A stretch of DNA of 64,000 nt, taken from assembly GCF_002233755.1 (NCBI RefSeq), contig NZ_KZ268709.1, positions 1 through 64,000 on the forward strand, read 5' to 3'. Position numbers and translations under genes: made by a program. Of this stretch, positions 1 through 7,770 are shown one piece after another (the stretch's first letter is position 1; each line of letters starts with the position of its first letter). This DNA comes from Acinetobacter piscicola (GTDB taxonomy: Bacteria; Pseudomonadota; Gammaproteobacteria; Pseudomonadales; Moraxellaceae). The notes beneath the pieces were generated by a model, which was not told the origin of the DNA, did no database searches, and saw only the letters and a list, made by a program, of their open reading frames with translations.

Positions 1-673
1 ATCGGTTAAAGCTCAGATAAAAGTGGATCACATACCGCTGCTGAACATCATCCCGTACAATTTGATAAAAGCGGTAAATGGCTTGTGTTCTATACCAATA
101 CTCAGCTGCTAGACTTTTTTGGAAATTTGATAAAAATCGCTCTAACTGTCGCAAATCGATAATTTCATTTCCACCGTCATTTAGACTTAGTTCCAGTTTT
201 AAATCCGCTGCATCAGGATAGATCTGGCTTGTATTACGGTAGGATTCTCTCAACTTTTCAATCCGCTTTTCGTAGCACTCATTCAGCTTATGCATTTCTT
301 CAGTTAAGCTGGTGCTTTCAAACAGCACTCTCAGCCGCTTTACGATCTTATCGATATAAAAACCAGCGCTTCTTTGCGCCGTGACCTCAAAGAACCGAAT
401 CTGCTCTTCCTGTAATACACTGCAGTAAGCCTGAAAGAACTTGTCTGCCCAAAAGGAAAAAGACAAATGCTCATGAATGCCAACAGCCATCATCCTGCGC
501 CATGCTGAAAAATAACCAGACAGTTTCCGCTTGAACTCCTGATCTATATTTTTTTGATGAGCATCGTAATCAGTACCTTCTGGAATTGGAGCAAAGCGAA
601 TCGTTTGGTAATGCTCTAAAACGTCTTGTTCTAATCGGGGTGCTGTAACAAACTCCAACTCTGAATGGCTCAT
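1..673 (-). CDS. Element protein, possible diverged YagK/inovirus Gp2 relative (partial)
   Basis: This is an open frame of 224 codons running off the left edge, so only the N-terminal part is visible. It starts at the ATG at 671-673, 42 bases after the stop of the Gp2-type gene, in the same direction. The visible part is mostly charged helix. Near its end comes a strand-like stretch (LKLELSLNDGG), then a helical stretch, then RYVIHFYLSFNR. That order and the H-x-x-L-x-x-N-R pattern recall the upstream neighbour, where IRVDLSYSKD is followed by FHAHLTLVINR. I infer a diverged relative, but the similarity is by eye and weak. Function unknown; its place suggests a replication or maintenance role in the element. 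Confidence 0.6.
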   Translation of the reverse strand, partial: MSHSELEFVTAPRLEQDVLEHYQTIRFAPIPEGTDYDAHQKNIDQEFKRKLSGYFSAWRRMMAVGIHEHLSFSFWADKFFQAYCSVLQEEQIRFFEVTAQRSAGFYIDKIVKRLRVLFESTSLTEEMHKLNECYEKRIEKLRESYRNTSQIYPDAADLKLELSLNDGGNEIIDLRQLERFLSNFQKSLAAEYWYRTQAIYRFYQIVRDDVQQRYVIHFYLSFNR

Positions 674-682
674 GTATTGTCC

Positions 683-703
683 TATGAATCAATTGATTTC
701 ATA
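683..703. repeat. Near-palindrome between two element genes
   Basis: The 21 bases between the two Gp2-like genes read TATGAA-T-CAATTG-AT-TTCATA, an inverted repeat with one offset base. It could fold in the mRNA between the two genes or bind a protein. There is no T-run, so it is not a typical terminator. Confidence 0.4.
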
Positions 704-715
704 GAACTGGCATGT

Positions 716-1717
716 TCATAATTTTTTAAACCAAATCTCCTCTTCCAGCTTTGCTAAAGCGGTCTGCGCATCCCATTCTTTGATTCTTCTATTTTCTTCT
801 GTATCAGGTATTGGGCGACCATGATGCTGATAATCCCCCTTATAAAACGTTTTACGCCCTCGTGGTTTAACCAATAACGACTGCTCGTATTTATCAGGGT
901 CACTGAGATAAGCAACTGCACCCAAAGCATTGTTGCCTTGTTCGGGTGTCGTTCGACGAATATCTCCAATACCTAAACGACCTTGCTTCTCGTAGTTCTC
1001 TTTATTCGCTGTCGTGTTGATGTTCCGCCCAAAACCCTTATCGAATGTGATTTCCTTCCACTTATCGATCACTCCCTCAGCAATTTTATAATCACTCTTA
1101 TGCTTCGATCTATTAATCACCAATGTTAAATGAGCATGAAAGCCTTTGGTTATACCCTGCTCCAGTGCGATCGCATAGGTCAAAAGTGCATCAAAATATC
1201 CATTCTTATCAGTGATCAAATCACGTAGTTTTCCGATATGCTGATAGAAGTCATTTACAGTAATTTCACTCATGCTGTCCTTGCTATAGCTCAAATCCAC
1301 TCTGATCACTAGAACCGAATAATACCCCTTAATTGCACCTTCGAACTCCTCAAGTAATGCCACTCGATTCAATTCTTTCCGCCTCGCAAAGCTTTTGATC
1401 TCATCACGTATCAGCCCTCGATGCGCATGTAATATCCGTCTTAATGCCTTAATTTCCCCTATTGAAAGCCCTGTCAGATATTCAGCAAAGCTAAGCATGC
1501 CACGTTGGCTATTGACGTATTCAGTGACTGCAATAAATGCCCGAATCGATGCTGCATACTCAAGCCCTTCTTGTTTAAACGCTTCAAATGCACACCATAA
1601 GCGTTCGAGATTGAAAATGAACGCTTCATTCGGCATATCAAAATTAAGACATACATCCACAAAGGTATGAATGGCATACATCACCCCTGCCTGATGATCT
1701 AAATCGGATTGCAACAC
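716..1717 (-). CDS. Inovirus Gp2 / YagK-YfjJ family protein
   Basis: A 333-residue protein whose C-terminal half looks like the YagK/YfjJ C-terminal domain, also called inovirus Gp2, found on prophages and genomic islands. Visible marks are the strand VLVIRVDLSYS near residue 140, the motif KGFHAHLTLVINRS near 195, and GALGAVAYLSDPDKYE near 265 followed by a basic tail. His-x-His next to a hydrophobic strand recalls rolling-circle initiators, but I do not see a clear catalytic tyrosine motif, so a nicking role is only inferred. The GTG start at 1715-1717 is supported by AAGGAAG just upstream. The gene follows a 455-base repeat-rich spacer. Confidence 0.75.
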   Translation of the reverse strand: MLQSDLDHQAGVMYAIHTFVDVCLNFDMPNEAFIFNLERLWCAFEAFKQEGLEYAASIRAFIAVTEYVNSQRGMLSFAEYLTGLSIGEIKALRRILHAHRGLIRDEIKSFARRKELNRVALLEEFEGAIKGYYSVLVIRVDLSYSKDSMSEITVNDFYQHIGKLRDLITDKNGYFDALLTYAIALEQGITKGFHAHLTLVINRSKHKSDYKIAEGVIDKWKEITFDKGFGRNINTTANKENYEKQGRLGIGDIRRTTPEQGNNALGAVAYLSDPDKYEQSLLVKPRGRKTFYKGDYQHHGRPIPDTEENRRIKEWDAQTALAKLEEEIWFKKL

Positions 1718-1809
1718 GTTGAACTTCCTTAACTATGATTAACGTCATAGTTAAGCAATCGACTTATTTTTTTAAATAGTGTTTTTATCTAGAGTAAGAA
1801 CAAGTCATC

Positions 1810-1834
1810 CACTATTCGCATATATCGAATAGTG
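1810..1834. repeat. Perfect 9-bp inverted repeat upstream of the Gp2-type gene
   Basis: CACTATTCG at 1810-1818 and its exact complement at 1826-1834 are separated by 7 bases. It lies about 95 bases upstream of the Gp2-type start. The sequence ATATATCGARTA, which overlaps its right arm (1820-1831), recurs at 1946-1957. This would suit an operator or a replication-initiator site. Confidence 0.6.
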
Positions 1835-1937
1835 CTCTCATCCTGCATGGCTATACTCAATAGCATCGTCCACATTGGGATATCTATTCAGCTTGTATGA
1901 CATATCAAACTGTTCTTATAGGTATGAGTAATAGTGA

Positions 1938-2105
1938 TTGTATTGATATATCGAGTATTTATAGTTCTATACGCTACAGTCATTAATCTATTATTAGTAT
2001 TAATCTATATATTAATAATAGATAAAACCGTCTTAGCGTAAAAGCAATAACCATAGCCCAGCCGATCAGTAGGATTTCTAGACCTTCGGCTAAGCTCGGC
2101 TTTTT
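1938..2105 (+). ncRNA. Possible counter-transcript with terminator in the Gp2 leader
   Basis: On the plus strand, AGCCGA at 2060-2065 can pair with TCGGCT at 2096-2101 (or 2086-2091), followed directly by a T-run ending at 2105. No plus-strand gene ends here, so the terminator has no obvious owner. A weak promoter-like pair (TTGTAT, 16 bases, TATAGT) starts near 1939. A short RNA antisense to the leader of the minus-strand Gp2-type gene is one reading. The evidence is structural only. Confidence 0.25.
1986..2023. repeat. AT-rich 15-bp inverted repeat, 14 of 15 matched
   Basis: ATCTATTATTAGTAT at 1986-2000 faces the inverse of ATCTATTATTAATAT at 2009-2023, with an 8-base centre. It sits in the spacer between the double winged-helix gene and the Gp2-type gene. 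An AT-rich dyad beside an initiator-like gene could be a duplex-opening or binding site. Confidence 0.5.
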
Positions 2106-2172
2106 ATATATTTTAGCGTTACGATAGTTAAGTCAGAAAAATGGTTTTTCAAAAAAAACTTAGCGCAAAAAA

Positions 2173-4026
2173 CTATTCGAATAATGACAAACAGTGATGA
2201 TGCAGCAGTCCGTAATCTTTAAGTTCTGCCAGTGTTGGTGAAGTTTCTGTTATTTGCTGTGTAGGAAAATCAAAGCGAGTTCCATCCTGAAAGGGTTCTT
2301 GAAACGCCAATTCACTTAAGAAATACCTGTTAGTTTCCGCATGCTGATCAGGGACAAAGCAACAGCTGTATGTATTCTGTATAAATGACCGAGGTAAAAT
2401 CCTAAAAGGCGTCACTATTTCAGTTGCATTTACCAACACCCTTTCCAAACTACTTTTAGTTGCACTGAGCTTTTGGTCAATATCAGAATGTTTCCGCATA
2501 CATTGCTGAAAAAAATAAATTTGGTTATATGCAATTAGATCCATAAGGGCCATTAAAAACTGATGAATTCTGGACTGCTCAGCATTTAACTTGAAGGTGA
2601 TCATTGATTCAATTTTATCAGACTCATTTTTTAGCGTCATATCCTCTTTGATTGTTTTGATTTGAGTCGCTTGCAATGAATACGGATAGAGAAAGTCTGT
2701 GCACCCTAAACGCTCAAAGCTTTCATCATCGATTACTACTGGGTTAGCTTCTTTCAGCATTTTAAAAAGCGATTTATTCTGACTGTATATCTGGCAGCAC
2801 CACTGTTCAAGCAAGCTTTGAAAAAGACCTAAGCGGTTGTTCATCCCGCTGAGTTTAGTATGCTGGATAGATGCTAAATGACCCAAAACCGCCTCATCCT
2901 TCAAAATATTTTCATGCGGCTTTAAATAAAACGTCGCTGATAATGGGTTCTCTGGATGTAACCGCTTTAGCTCGACATAATGATCATATAACTTCATTAT
3001 TTCCTGCTGTTGTAACACAACATAATTTGCATAACCTACAGCATCACGAGACCGAAGAATAAACGGTTTCATCCAGCACAAAGGATCATGTAACAAATAA
3101 TAGTTTTTGCAATTCAACACCTTCAAGCCAACATCTGAATCTTCACTTTTAGTGTTTGACAACAAGTCGCTCTTTAGATTTAGCATAGTAAAAATAGAGG
3201 CCACTTTCTGAACTTCAAAAACATGCGGCTGGGGGTACTTCAAAATATAAAATTTGCCGTAGATCGCAGCATCCCCCCAAAACCTATGCGAAAGGTTTAA
3301 AGCGTATATTGGAGACTCTGTTTGAATAAAACTATTTCGAATTGCGCCATCCGCTTGGCAGCGGATAAATCCGTTTTTTTTAAGCTGCTGTATAGCGCGA
3401 TAAATAGATTGTTTGCTTAAACCCGTGGCTCGCTCAATTTCAACAATTCCACACCCTATAACAATCCCAAATGAATCTGCACTGTAAAGCAATCGCAATA
3501 AAACAAGATAACTTCGATAATCAAGATTGCAATCGGTCTCTATTTTTTTAGGTAAATTGCTGATGCTTATCCCATCACTTTTTATAAATAGAATTGAAAT
3601 AAAATTTAATAAAGGAAATTTCTTGTACATGCTTTTAGTACTATTTACCATCCAGCTAGCCGGCATTATTAAATCAACACCAATATAATCGAGATTAAGG
3701 CGTAAGTGACGAACACGAGCCCTCTTCCCCGTTTCGGGAAAATCTATTTTTAAAATCCCCTGCTGCTCCAACTCATTAAGTACATCACGTAATCTTTTAA
3801 TCTGTATGCCTGTGACTTTTGCCAATTGGGCAAGCGGCAATGATGTACTCTCTACCCCAAAATTTCTAATAAAAGTGATTAGAGCCCAAACAGCTTTGGC
3901 TGAAAGCTCCCCATCTATTCTCTGATAGAAAGCTAAAAACAGGCTCAAGAAATCATGCTCAGAAAGCTTCTCATCCACAATAAAAATCTCCACTTCATCA
4001 ATCCATACCCCATGCAGAGATATCAT
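2173..4026 (-). CDS. Large element protein with two winged-helix segments
   Basis: A 617-residue protein of unknown function. Near residues 40-100 there is a winged-helix-like segment (LPLAQLAKVTGIQIKRLRDV, then LEQQGILKI). Near residues 200-235 there is a clearer one (GIVEIERATGLSKQSIYRAI, then LKKNGFIRC), of the kind seen in MarR-like regulators and plasmid initiators. The C-terminal 380 residues show no motif I recognise. I chose the ATG at 4024-4026 over a TTG six bases further out. It diverges from the coiled-coil gene across a spacer holding four AACATTTA-type repeats. DNA binding is well supported; whether it is a regulator or a replication protein is not. Confidence 0.65.
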   Translation of the reverse strand: MISLHGVWIDEVEIFIVDEKLSEHDFLSLFLAFYQRIDGELSAKAVWALITFIRNFGVESTSLPLAQLAKVTGIQIKRLRDVLNELEQQGILKIDFPETGKRARVRHLRLNLDYIGVDLIMPASWMVNSTKSMYKKFPLLNFISILFIKSDGISISNLPKKIETDCNLDYRSYLVLLRLLYSADSFGIVIGCGIVEIERATGLSKQSIYRAIQQLKKNGFIRCQADGAIRNSFIQTESPIYALNLSHRFWGDAAIYGKFYILKYPQPHVFEVQKVASIFTMLNLKSDLLSNTKSEDSDVGLKVLNCKNYYLLHDPLCWMKPFILRSRDAVGYANYVVLQQQEIMKLYDHYVELKRLHPENPLSATFYLKPHENILKDEAVLGHLASIQHTKLSGMNNRLGLFQSLLEQWCCQIYSQNKSLFKMLKEANPVVIDDESFERLGCTDFLYPYSLQATQIKTIKEDMTLKNESDKIESMITFKLNAEQSRIHQFLMALMDLIAYNQIYFFQQCMRKHSDIDQKLSATKSSLERVLVNATEIVTPFRILPRSFIQNTYSCCFVPDQHAETNRYFLSELAFQEPFQDGTRFDFPTQQITETSPTLAELKDYGLLHHHCLSLFE

Positions 4027-4073
4027 ACACAAATTAAGATAGGCACAAAATGATAATTAAAAATATAATAATC

Positions 4074-4132
4074 AACATTTAATATTTAATTAACATTTAC
4101 TTAATGTTTATTTATTGATATATAAACATTTA
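4074..4132. promoter_or_regulatory. Cluster of four AACATTTA-type repeats in a divergent promoter
   Basis: AACATTTA occurs at 4074-4081, 4092-4099 and 4125-4132, and an inverted near-copy (TAATGTTTA) at 4102-4110. The first two are 18 bases apart. They fill the space between the divergent double winged-helix gene and the coiled-coil gene, so they are good candidates for operator or iteron sites. The last copy lies upstream of the start chosen for the plus-strand gene. Confidence 0.55.
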
Positions 4133-4156
4133 TTTAATATCTATGAAAAATATAAA

Positions 4157-5098
4157 ATGACACGACCACATTTAACTTTAGAGAAATGGTTATCTACTGA
4201 GACAGATCTAAAAAAAATATTCTTAGAGCAGGAAATTTTACTAAGACCAAATGAAATCAATAAGCGAGTTAAATCAGGTGAAAAGGAAATTTTTTATTCT
4301 ATAAATCACCCACAGATTAAACCCAATGAAAATTCAGCAATATCTCCTCAGCATAACCAATATAATTCGACTGATATAAGCGAACTATTCACCAACCCAC
4401 TTAAATTTTCAGTTGATAATTTCATTTGTAAAACAAATAATGAACACTTTGAAATTTTAAAAAAGAGATACCGTATATTTAAATATAACTACACAAATAA
4501 AAAAGATAAACGTATCAATAAACAAATCACACTGGATCAAAAGACATTAAAAGAACTAGAGAGAATCACAGAGAAGTACAAATTAAAAAGCCTGCAAAAC
4601 TGCTTAGACTTTTTAATTGATCAACATAATTTTAAATTAACAGAAAAGGATAAAGTAATATCAAAGCTTCAAAAATCACTCATCGAAAACAATGATTCCC
4701 AATTAAAACAAGAGCTGAAATTAAAGGATGAAGAAATTAATCAACTTAAAACAGAGCTTGGGCAGCAAAAACATACCATTCAAGAAAACATGCGCTTATC
4801 AGCAAAAGAATTTGAGGACTACTTAATACAAACAGCTGTAAGCAAGACTATTGAATTGGAGAAAATTAAGGCTTTTTTGGGTGAAATTTCCGAAGAGGAT
4901 CAGCAGACAATAAATGAAACTCTTGCACCCGAGGCTCTTAGCCAAATTGAAACCCAATTGAGAAATGAATGTGCTGAACAAAAACAATTTTTAACAATGA
5001 AAAATCAACCAAATACCAATATTGCTTTAGGGTTTGATCAACATAATCAATATAGTAATACCGTACAAAATGACGGTGAATTTCAGTCTAAGCCTTGA
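4157..5098 (+). CDS. Uncharacterised coiled-coil element protein
   Basis: A 313-residue, lysine- and glutamate-rich protein that I do not recognise. Around residues 120-165 a basic helical stretch (KRINKQITLDQKTLKELERI) resembles the start of a ribbon-helix-helix or similar DNA-binding segment. Residues about 165-225 form a strong predicted coiled coil, and the last 60 residues are glutamine- and asparagine-rich. The frame also opens at a TTG at 4115, but that would place an operator-like repeat inside the gene, so I prefer the ATG at 4157. Its codon use is more AT-rich than the core genes, in line with the mobile element. A DNA-binding or partition-like role is possible but unproved. Confidence 0.6.
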   Translation: MTRPHLTLEKWLSTETDLKKIFLEQEILLRPNEINKRVKSGEKEIFYSINHPQIKPNENSAISPQHNQYNSTDISELFTNPLKFSVDNFICKTNNEHFEILKKRYRIFKYNYTNKKDKRINKQITLDQKTLKELERITEKYKLKSLQNCLDFLIDQHNFKLTEKDKVISKLQKSLIENNDSQLKQELKLKDEEINQLKTELGQQKHTIQENMRLSAKEFEDYLIQTAVSKTIELEKIKAFLGEISEEDQQTINETLAPEALSQIETQLRNECAEQKQFLTMKNQPNTNIALGFDQHNQYSNTVQNDGEFQSKP

Positions 5099-5130
5099 GC
5101 GTATCAATTTACCACCCTGACTAAAAAGTA

Positions 5131-6018
5131 TTAAGTTTCACTGCAACATTGTATTATTTCGCGTATTAAATCAGGACGACGCCTTAAGTGATTTACCAGT
5201 ACTTCATCACAGTATGCCGTATTAAACGGCAATTGCTTCTGCTGTGGAAAATATCGATCAGGGTATTGTAAAAATTGCTGCCATTTTTTATTTTCGTTTT
5301 GTAATTCTCTAATTTGATTTAAATAAGTGCGATCCTGAATTTTAAATGACACATCAAAATCACCATCTTCACAGATTTCTTTCTTTTCATTGTTTTTTTT
5401 GGCTTCAGTTAAATCTAAAATTTTCTGTTTATTCGCCTCTAATCTGCTTTGAACCCACTGCAAATCAAACGCTCTAAACTTTATTTGCAGTGTGGGTAAA
5501 ATCAGCTGTACAGCCTGCGAAGCATTTTTGAATCTGCCATTTTTCTGTGCATAACTAGTTAATTCTGAATAGAATATCTCAAGCTTTTTATGCAACAGCG
5601 GCGCATATCGTTTACGTACATTTAAAATTCCATTAATTCTACGCTTTAAACTCGGGTTATAGGTGTAGACTTTCCCACTTTCATCTTCAACCAATTCTAT
5701 GTATTTATTTAATATTTCTGAATATTTTTCATTAACCTGCTGCTGTCTATAGTCACTAATTCCTGTTGTCACCGTACTCATTTGATCAAGTAAATTCAGT
5801 AAATCCTGTACCGTATACATTTCCCCTAAAAACTGCATTTGCTGGCACTCTACCATCAGTTCAACCAACAATTTGCGTTCTGACGCGTCAAACTCAGTCT
5901 TTGGGTCAGGATCACTCATTATTTTATGTTCTCTTAAAAAGCGTCCAGCATGATCCAAAAAGCAATTCAGAATTTCGACCTTCAGTTGCTCAAAATCAAA
6001 AAGAGTGCAATTTTTCAT
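5131..6018 (-). CDS. Uncharacterised helical element protein
   Basis: A 295-residue, largely helical, charged protein with no motif I recognise and no signal peptide or membrane segment. A short stretch near residues 205-220 (AKKNNEKKEICEDGD) looks like a flexible linker between two helical parts. It converges on the coiled-coil gene with only 32 bases between them and diverges from the PrtN-type gene. Its position next to the integrase module suggests cargo or a regulator of the element. I cannot assign a function. Confidence 0.55.
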   Translation of the reverse strand: MKNCTLFDFEQLKVEILNCFLDHAGRFLREHKIMSDPDPKTEFDASERKLLVELMVECQQMQFLGEMYTVQDLLNLLDQMSTVTTGISDYRQQQVNEKYSEILNKYIELVEDESGKVYTYNPSLKRRINGILNVRKRYAPLLHKKLEIFYSELTSYAQKNGRFKNASQAVQLILPTLQIKFRAFDLQWVQSRLEANKQKILDLTEAKKNNEKKEICEDGDFDVSFKIQDRTYLNQIRELQNENKKWQQFLQYPDRYFPQQKQLPFNTAYCDEVLVNHLRRRPDLIREIIQCCSET

Positions 6019-6205
6019 TTTCAGTTCTAAATAATATTTTTCAGTATCTTATATCAACATTCTAGTAAAATATTATTTTTAATTATTAGGATTACATAAA
6101 AATCTATGTAAAAAAAATAGGATGAAGGCATCGAGATGGTTAACCTTCAGTCAAAAGGTATCCCATTTGAATTTAAAACTGTTCTGGTATGGAGTACCTG
6201 AATTC

Positions 6206-6478
6206 ATGAGTTGCTTTCAAATTAATACTACTGACCTTCTTTTTATAAAATATCGCTCTATGATTGTCGAACTGATGACAATTGTTGCTGACTATTACCC
6301 TCATCTTAGTAAAGCTGAAGCTTTAAGAAAGGCGAATAATCAAGAATTCCCTTTTTCAGTGTTTAAAATAGATCAAAGTAAACGTGCACCTTTTTTGGTG
6401 CACATTAAAGATCTCGCAGATATTTTAGATAGTAAGTATTTAGAAGCTTCTAAAGATTATGCTACGTTTCATCGATGA
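6206..6478 (+). CDS. PrtN-type (pyocin activator family) regulator
   Basis: A 90-residue protein fitting the pyocin activator PrtN family: an N-terminal helix, then HLSKAEALRKANNQEFPFSV (helix-turn-helix-like), then KRAPFLVHIKDLADILDSK, which matches the family's closing V-H-x-x-D-L-A-x-x-L-D pattern. PrtN activates pyocin genes in Pseudomonas; relatives are common beside prophage integrases. The frame opens upstream at 6122, but the ATG at 6206 gives the usual family length and has GGAG 11 bases before it. Its last 17 bases overlap the end of the convergent integrase gene, so the two transcripts are antisense at their 3' ends. Confidence 0.72.
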   Translation: MSCFQINTTDLLFIKYRSMIVELMTIVADYYPHLSKAEALRKANNQEFPFSVFKIDQSKRAPFLVHIKDLADILDSKYLEASKDYATFHR

Positions 6479-7610
6479 GGCGTAGTACTTCCTCTAACTG
6501 CATAACATCCCTTCTCGCCTTCACTGACACATAACGCTGTAAACTGCTCCAAGAATCATGCAGACTTACTTTCTGAATCTCAGGAATAGTAAAGCTCTGT
6601 TCAGCTAGTCTAGTACATCCTTCATGTCTCAAATCATGAAAGCGTAGATCATCGATACCCAACATTTTACAAGCCTCTCTAAACTCTTTACCCAAGCTTT
6701 TAGGATTCAATGGCAACAGTAAGTTTTCATCATGCCCAAGCATCAACATCCGTTCTCGAACTTCTGACTGCTTTATTCTTTTAATCATTTCCTTACAAGG
6801 TTCAAGGACATCAAATGATTTATGATTACCTTTAGAGCCATTTGGATTTTTTAGATCATGTACTTTCCATGTTGAGTGATGTGAATCATAATCTCGAAGA
6901 AATAATCGTGTTAACTCAGCTTCACGTCTGCATGAGAAAACAGCAAACCAGATTATTAAATGCATTGGGTATTTAGAACCGTTACGGTTTAGCTTCCATC
7001 GCTCTGTGAAATACTTCGTCAATGCAATCAGCTCATCCGTTGAAGGAAGCCGGTCTCTTTTTTGACTGGAAGATATTTGACGTGTTTTTCTTAACTGCGC
7101 CGTAGCCTTATCAAAACCGTTTAAATCAATATCCATTTCCCACATAACAGCAGCATGAGAAAGTACACCACGGATATGTAAAAGCTCATGTTGCTGCGTA
7201 CTAGTCGCAATAGGCTCAAGTTCCAAATGAGGGACTCCCCCCTTCCTTAAAGCAACATGCTCGGCCAAATGTACTGATTTTATTTTTGTGATAATATTGC
7301 GCGCGATTGGTAGCTTCTTAATTAAAAGCAGAGAATAGCGTTTCGTCCTTCCGTACTCGCTCCCGACTTCATCCAAATATTTATCTATGGCATCTGATAA
7401 GGTCAGATCAATCAGCTTTTCTTTGCCAAGTAAAATATCAGGATTTTCTTGAATTTCGACTTCTCGTTTCTTAACCCAGTTTTCAGCCAACTTCTTTGAG
7501 TGAAATGTTTTACTTTCAGAGAATGTAGGAAAGCCCTTTCGATTAATTCGAATCGCAGCACGATAGTTAACTTTACCATCTGCACCTTTCCTTGCTGTAA
7601 TTGACCCCAT
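6462..7610 (-). CDS. Tyrosine recombinase/integrase of the dusA-site element
   Basis: A 382-residue site-specific integrase that excises and inserts the element. The catalytic set is complete by eye: Arg in CRREAEL (228-229), a Lys in the hairpin near 254, H325-D-L-R328, His351 in SLHDSW, and Tyr360 in QRYVSV. The N-terminal 65 residues form an arm-type DNA-binding domain and residues 65-175 a core-binding domain. It begins 133 bases before dusA and points away from it, the usual layout for integrases that use the 5' end of dusA as target. The start at 7608-7610 lies next to a TTTACACCA repeat, so the integrase may control its own promoter. It looks intact. Confidence 0.9.
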   Translation of the reverse strand: MGSITARKGADGKVNYRAAIRINRKGFPTFSESKTFHSKKLAENWVKKREVEIQENPDILLGKEKLIDLTLSDAIDKYLDEVGSEYGRTKRYSLLLIKKLPIARNIITKIKSVHLAEHVALRKGGVPHLELEPIATSTQQHELLHIRGVLSHAAVMWEMDIDLNGFDKATAQLRKTRQISSSQKRDRLPSTDELIALTKYFTERWKLNRNGSKYPMHLIIWFAVFSCRREAELTRLFLRDYDSHHSTWKVHDLKNPNGSKGNHKSFDVLEPCKEMIKRIKQSEVRERMLMLGHDENLLLPLNPKSLGKEFREACKMLGIDDLRFHDLRHEGCTRLAEQSFTIPEIQKVSLHDSWSSLQRYVSVKARRDVMQLEEVLRLIDET

Positions 7611-7612
7611 AA

Positions 7613-7661
7613 TTTACACCACAACCTGTTTTTTTGATTATGGTGTAAAATTTGGTGTAAA
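7613..7661. repeat. TGGTGTAAA repeats upstream of the integrase
   Basis: TGGTGTAAA occurs at 7641-7649 and 7653-7661 as a direct repeat with a 12-base period, and inverted as TTTACACCA at 7613-7621. Such spaced copies beside an integrase gene are typical of arm-type integrase sites or an excisionase/repressor operator. Confidence 0.6.
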
Positions 7662-7689
7662 TGCAAACCGATTAACCCACCTAAATATA

Positions 7690-7770
7690 GGTTCAAACAG
7701 ATTCGCGCAGGTTGCGAAATATAGATTAAAGGTATGATTTTTAATGACTATTAACAAAAACATTGAAAAC
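7690..7770. other. Probable element-chromosome junction (attachment site) at dusA
   Basis: The element must end between the integrase and the coding part of dusA. An inverted repeat TTCGC (7702-7706), GCAGGTT, GCGAA (7714-7718) and the first dusA codons are the candidate core. The exact crossover cannot be placed without the other end of the element. Confidence 0.4.

Noticed and set aside
4115-4156. TTG start for the coiled-coil element gene
   Set aside because: It overlaps an operator-like repeat; an ATG lies 14 codons on.
7685-7720. GGTTCAAACAG near dusA, like a tRNA T-arm
   Set aside because: No acceptor, D-arm or anticodon arm can be built around it; the element uses dusA and not a tRNA gene.
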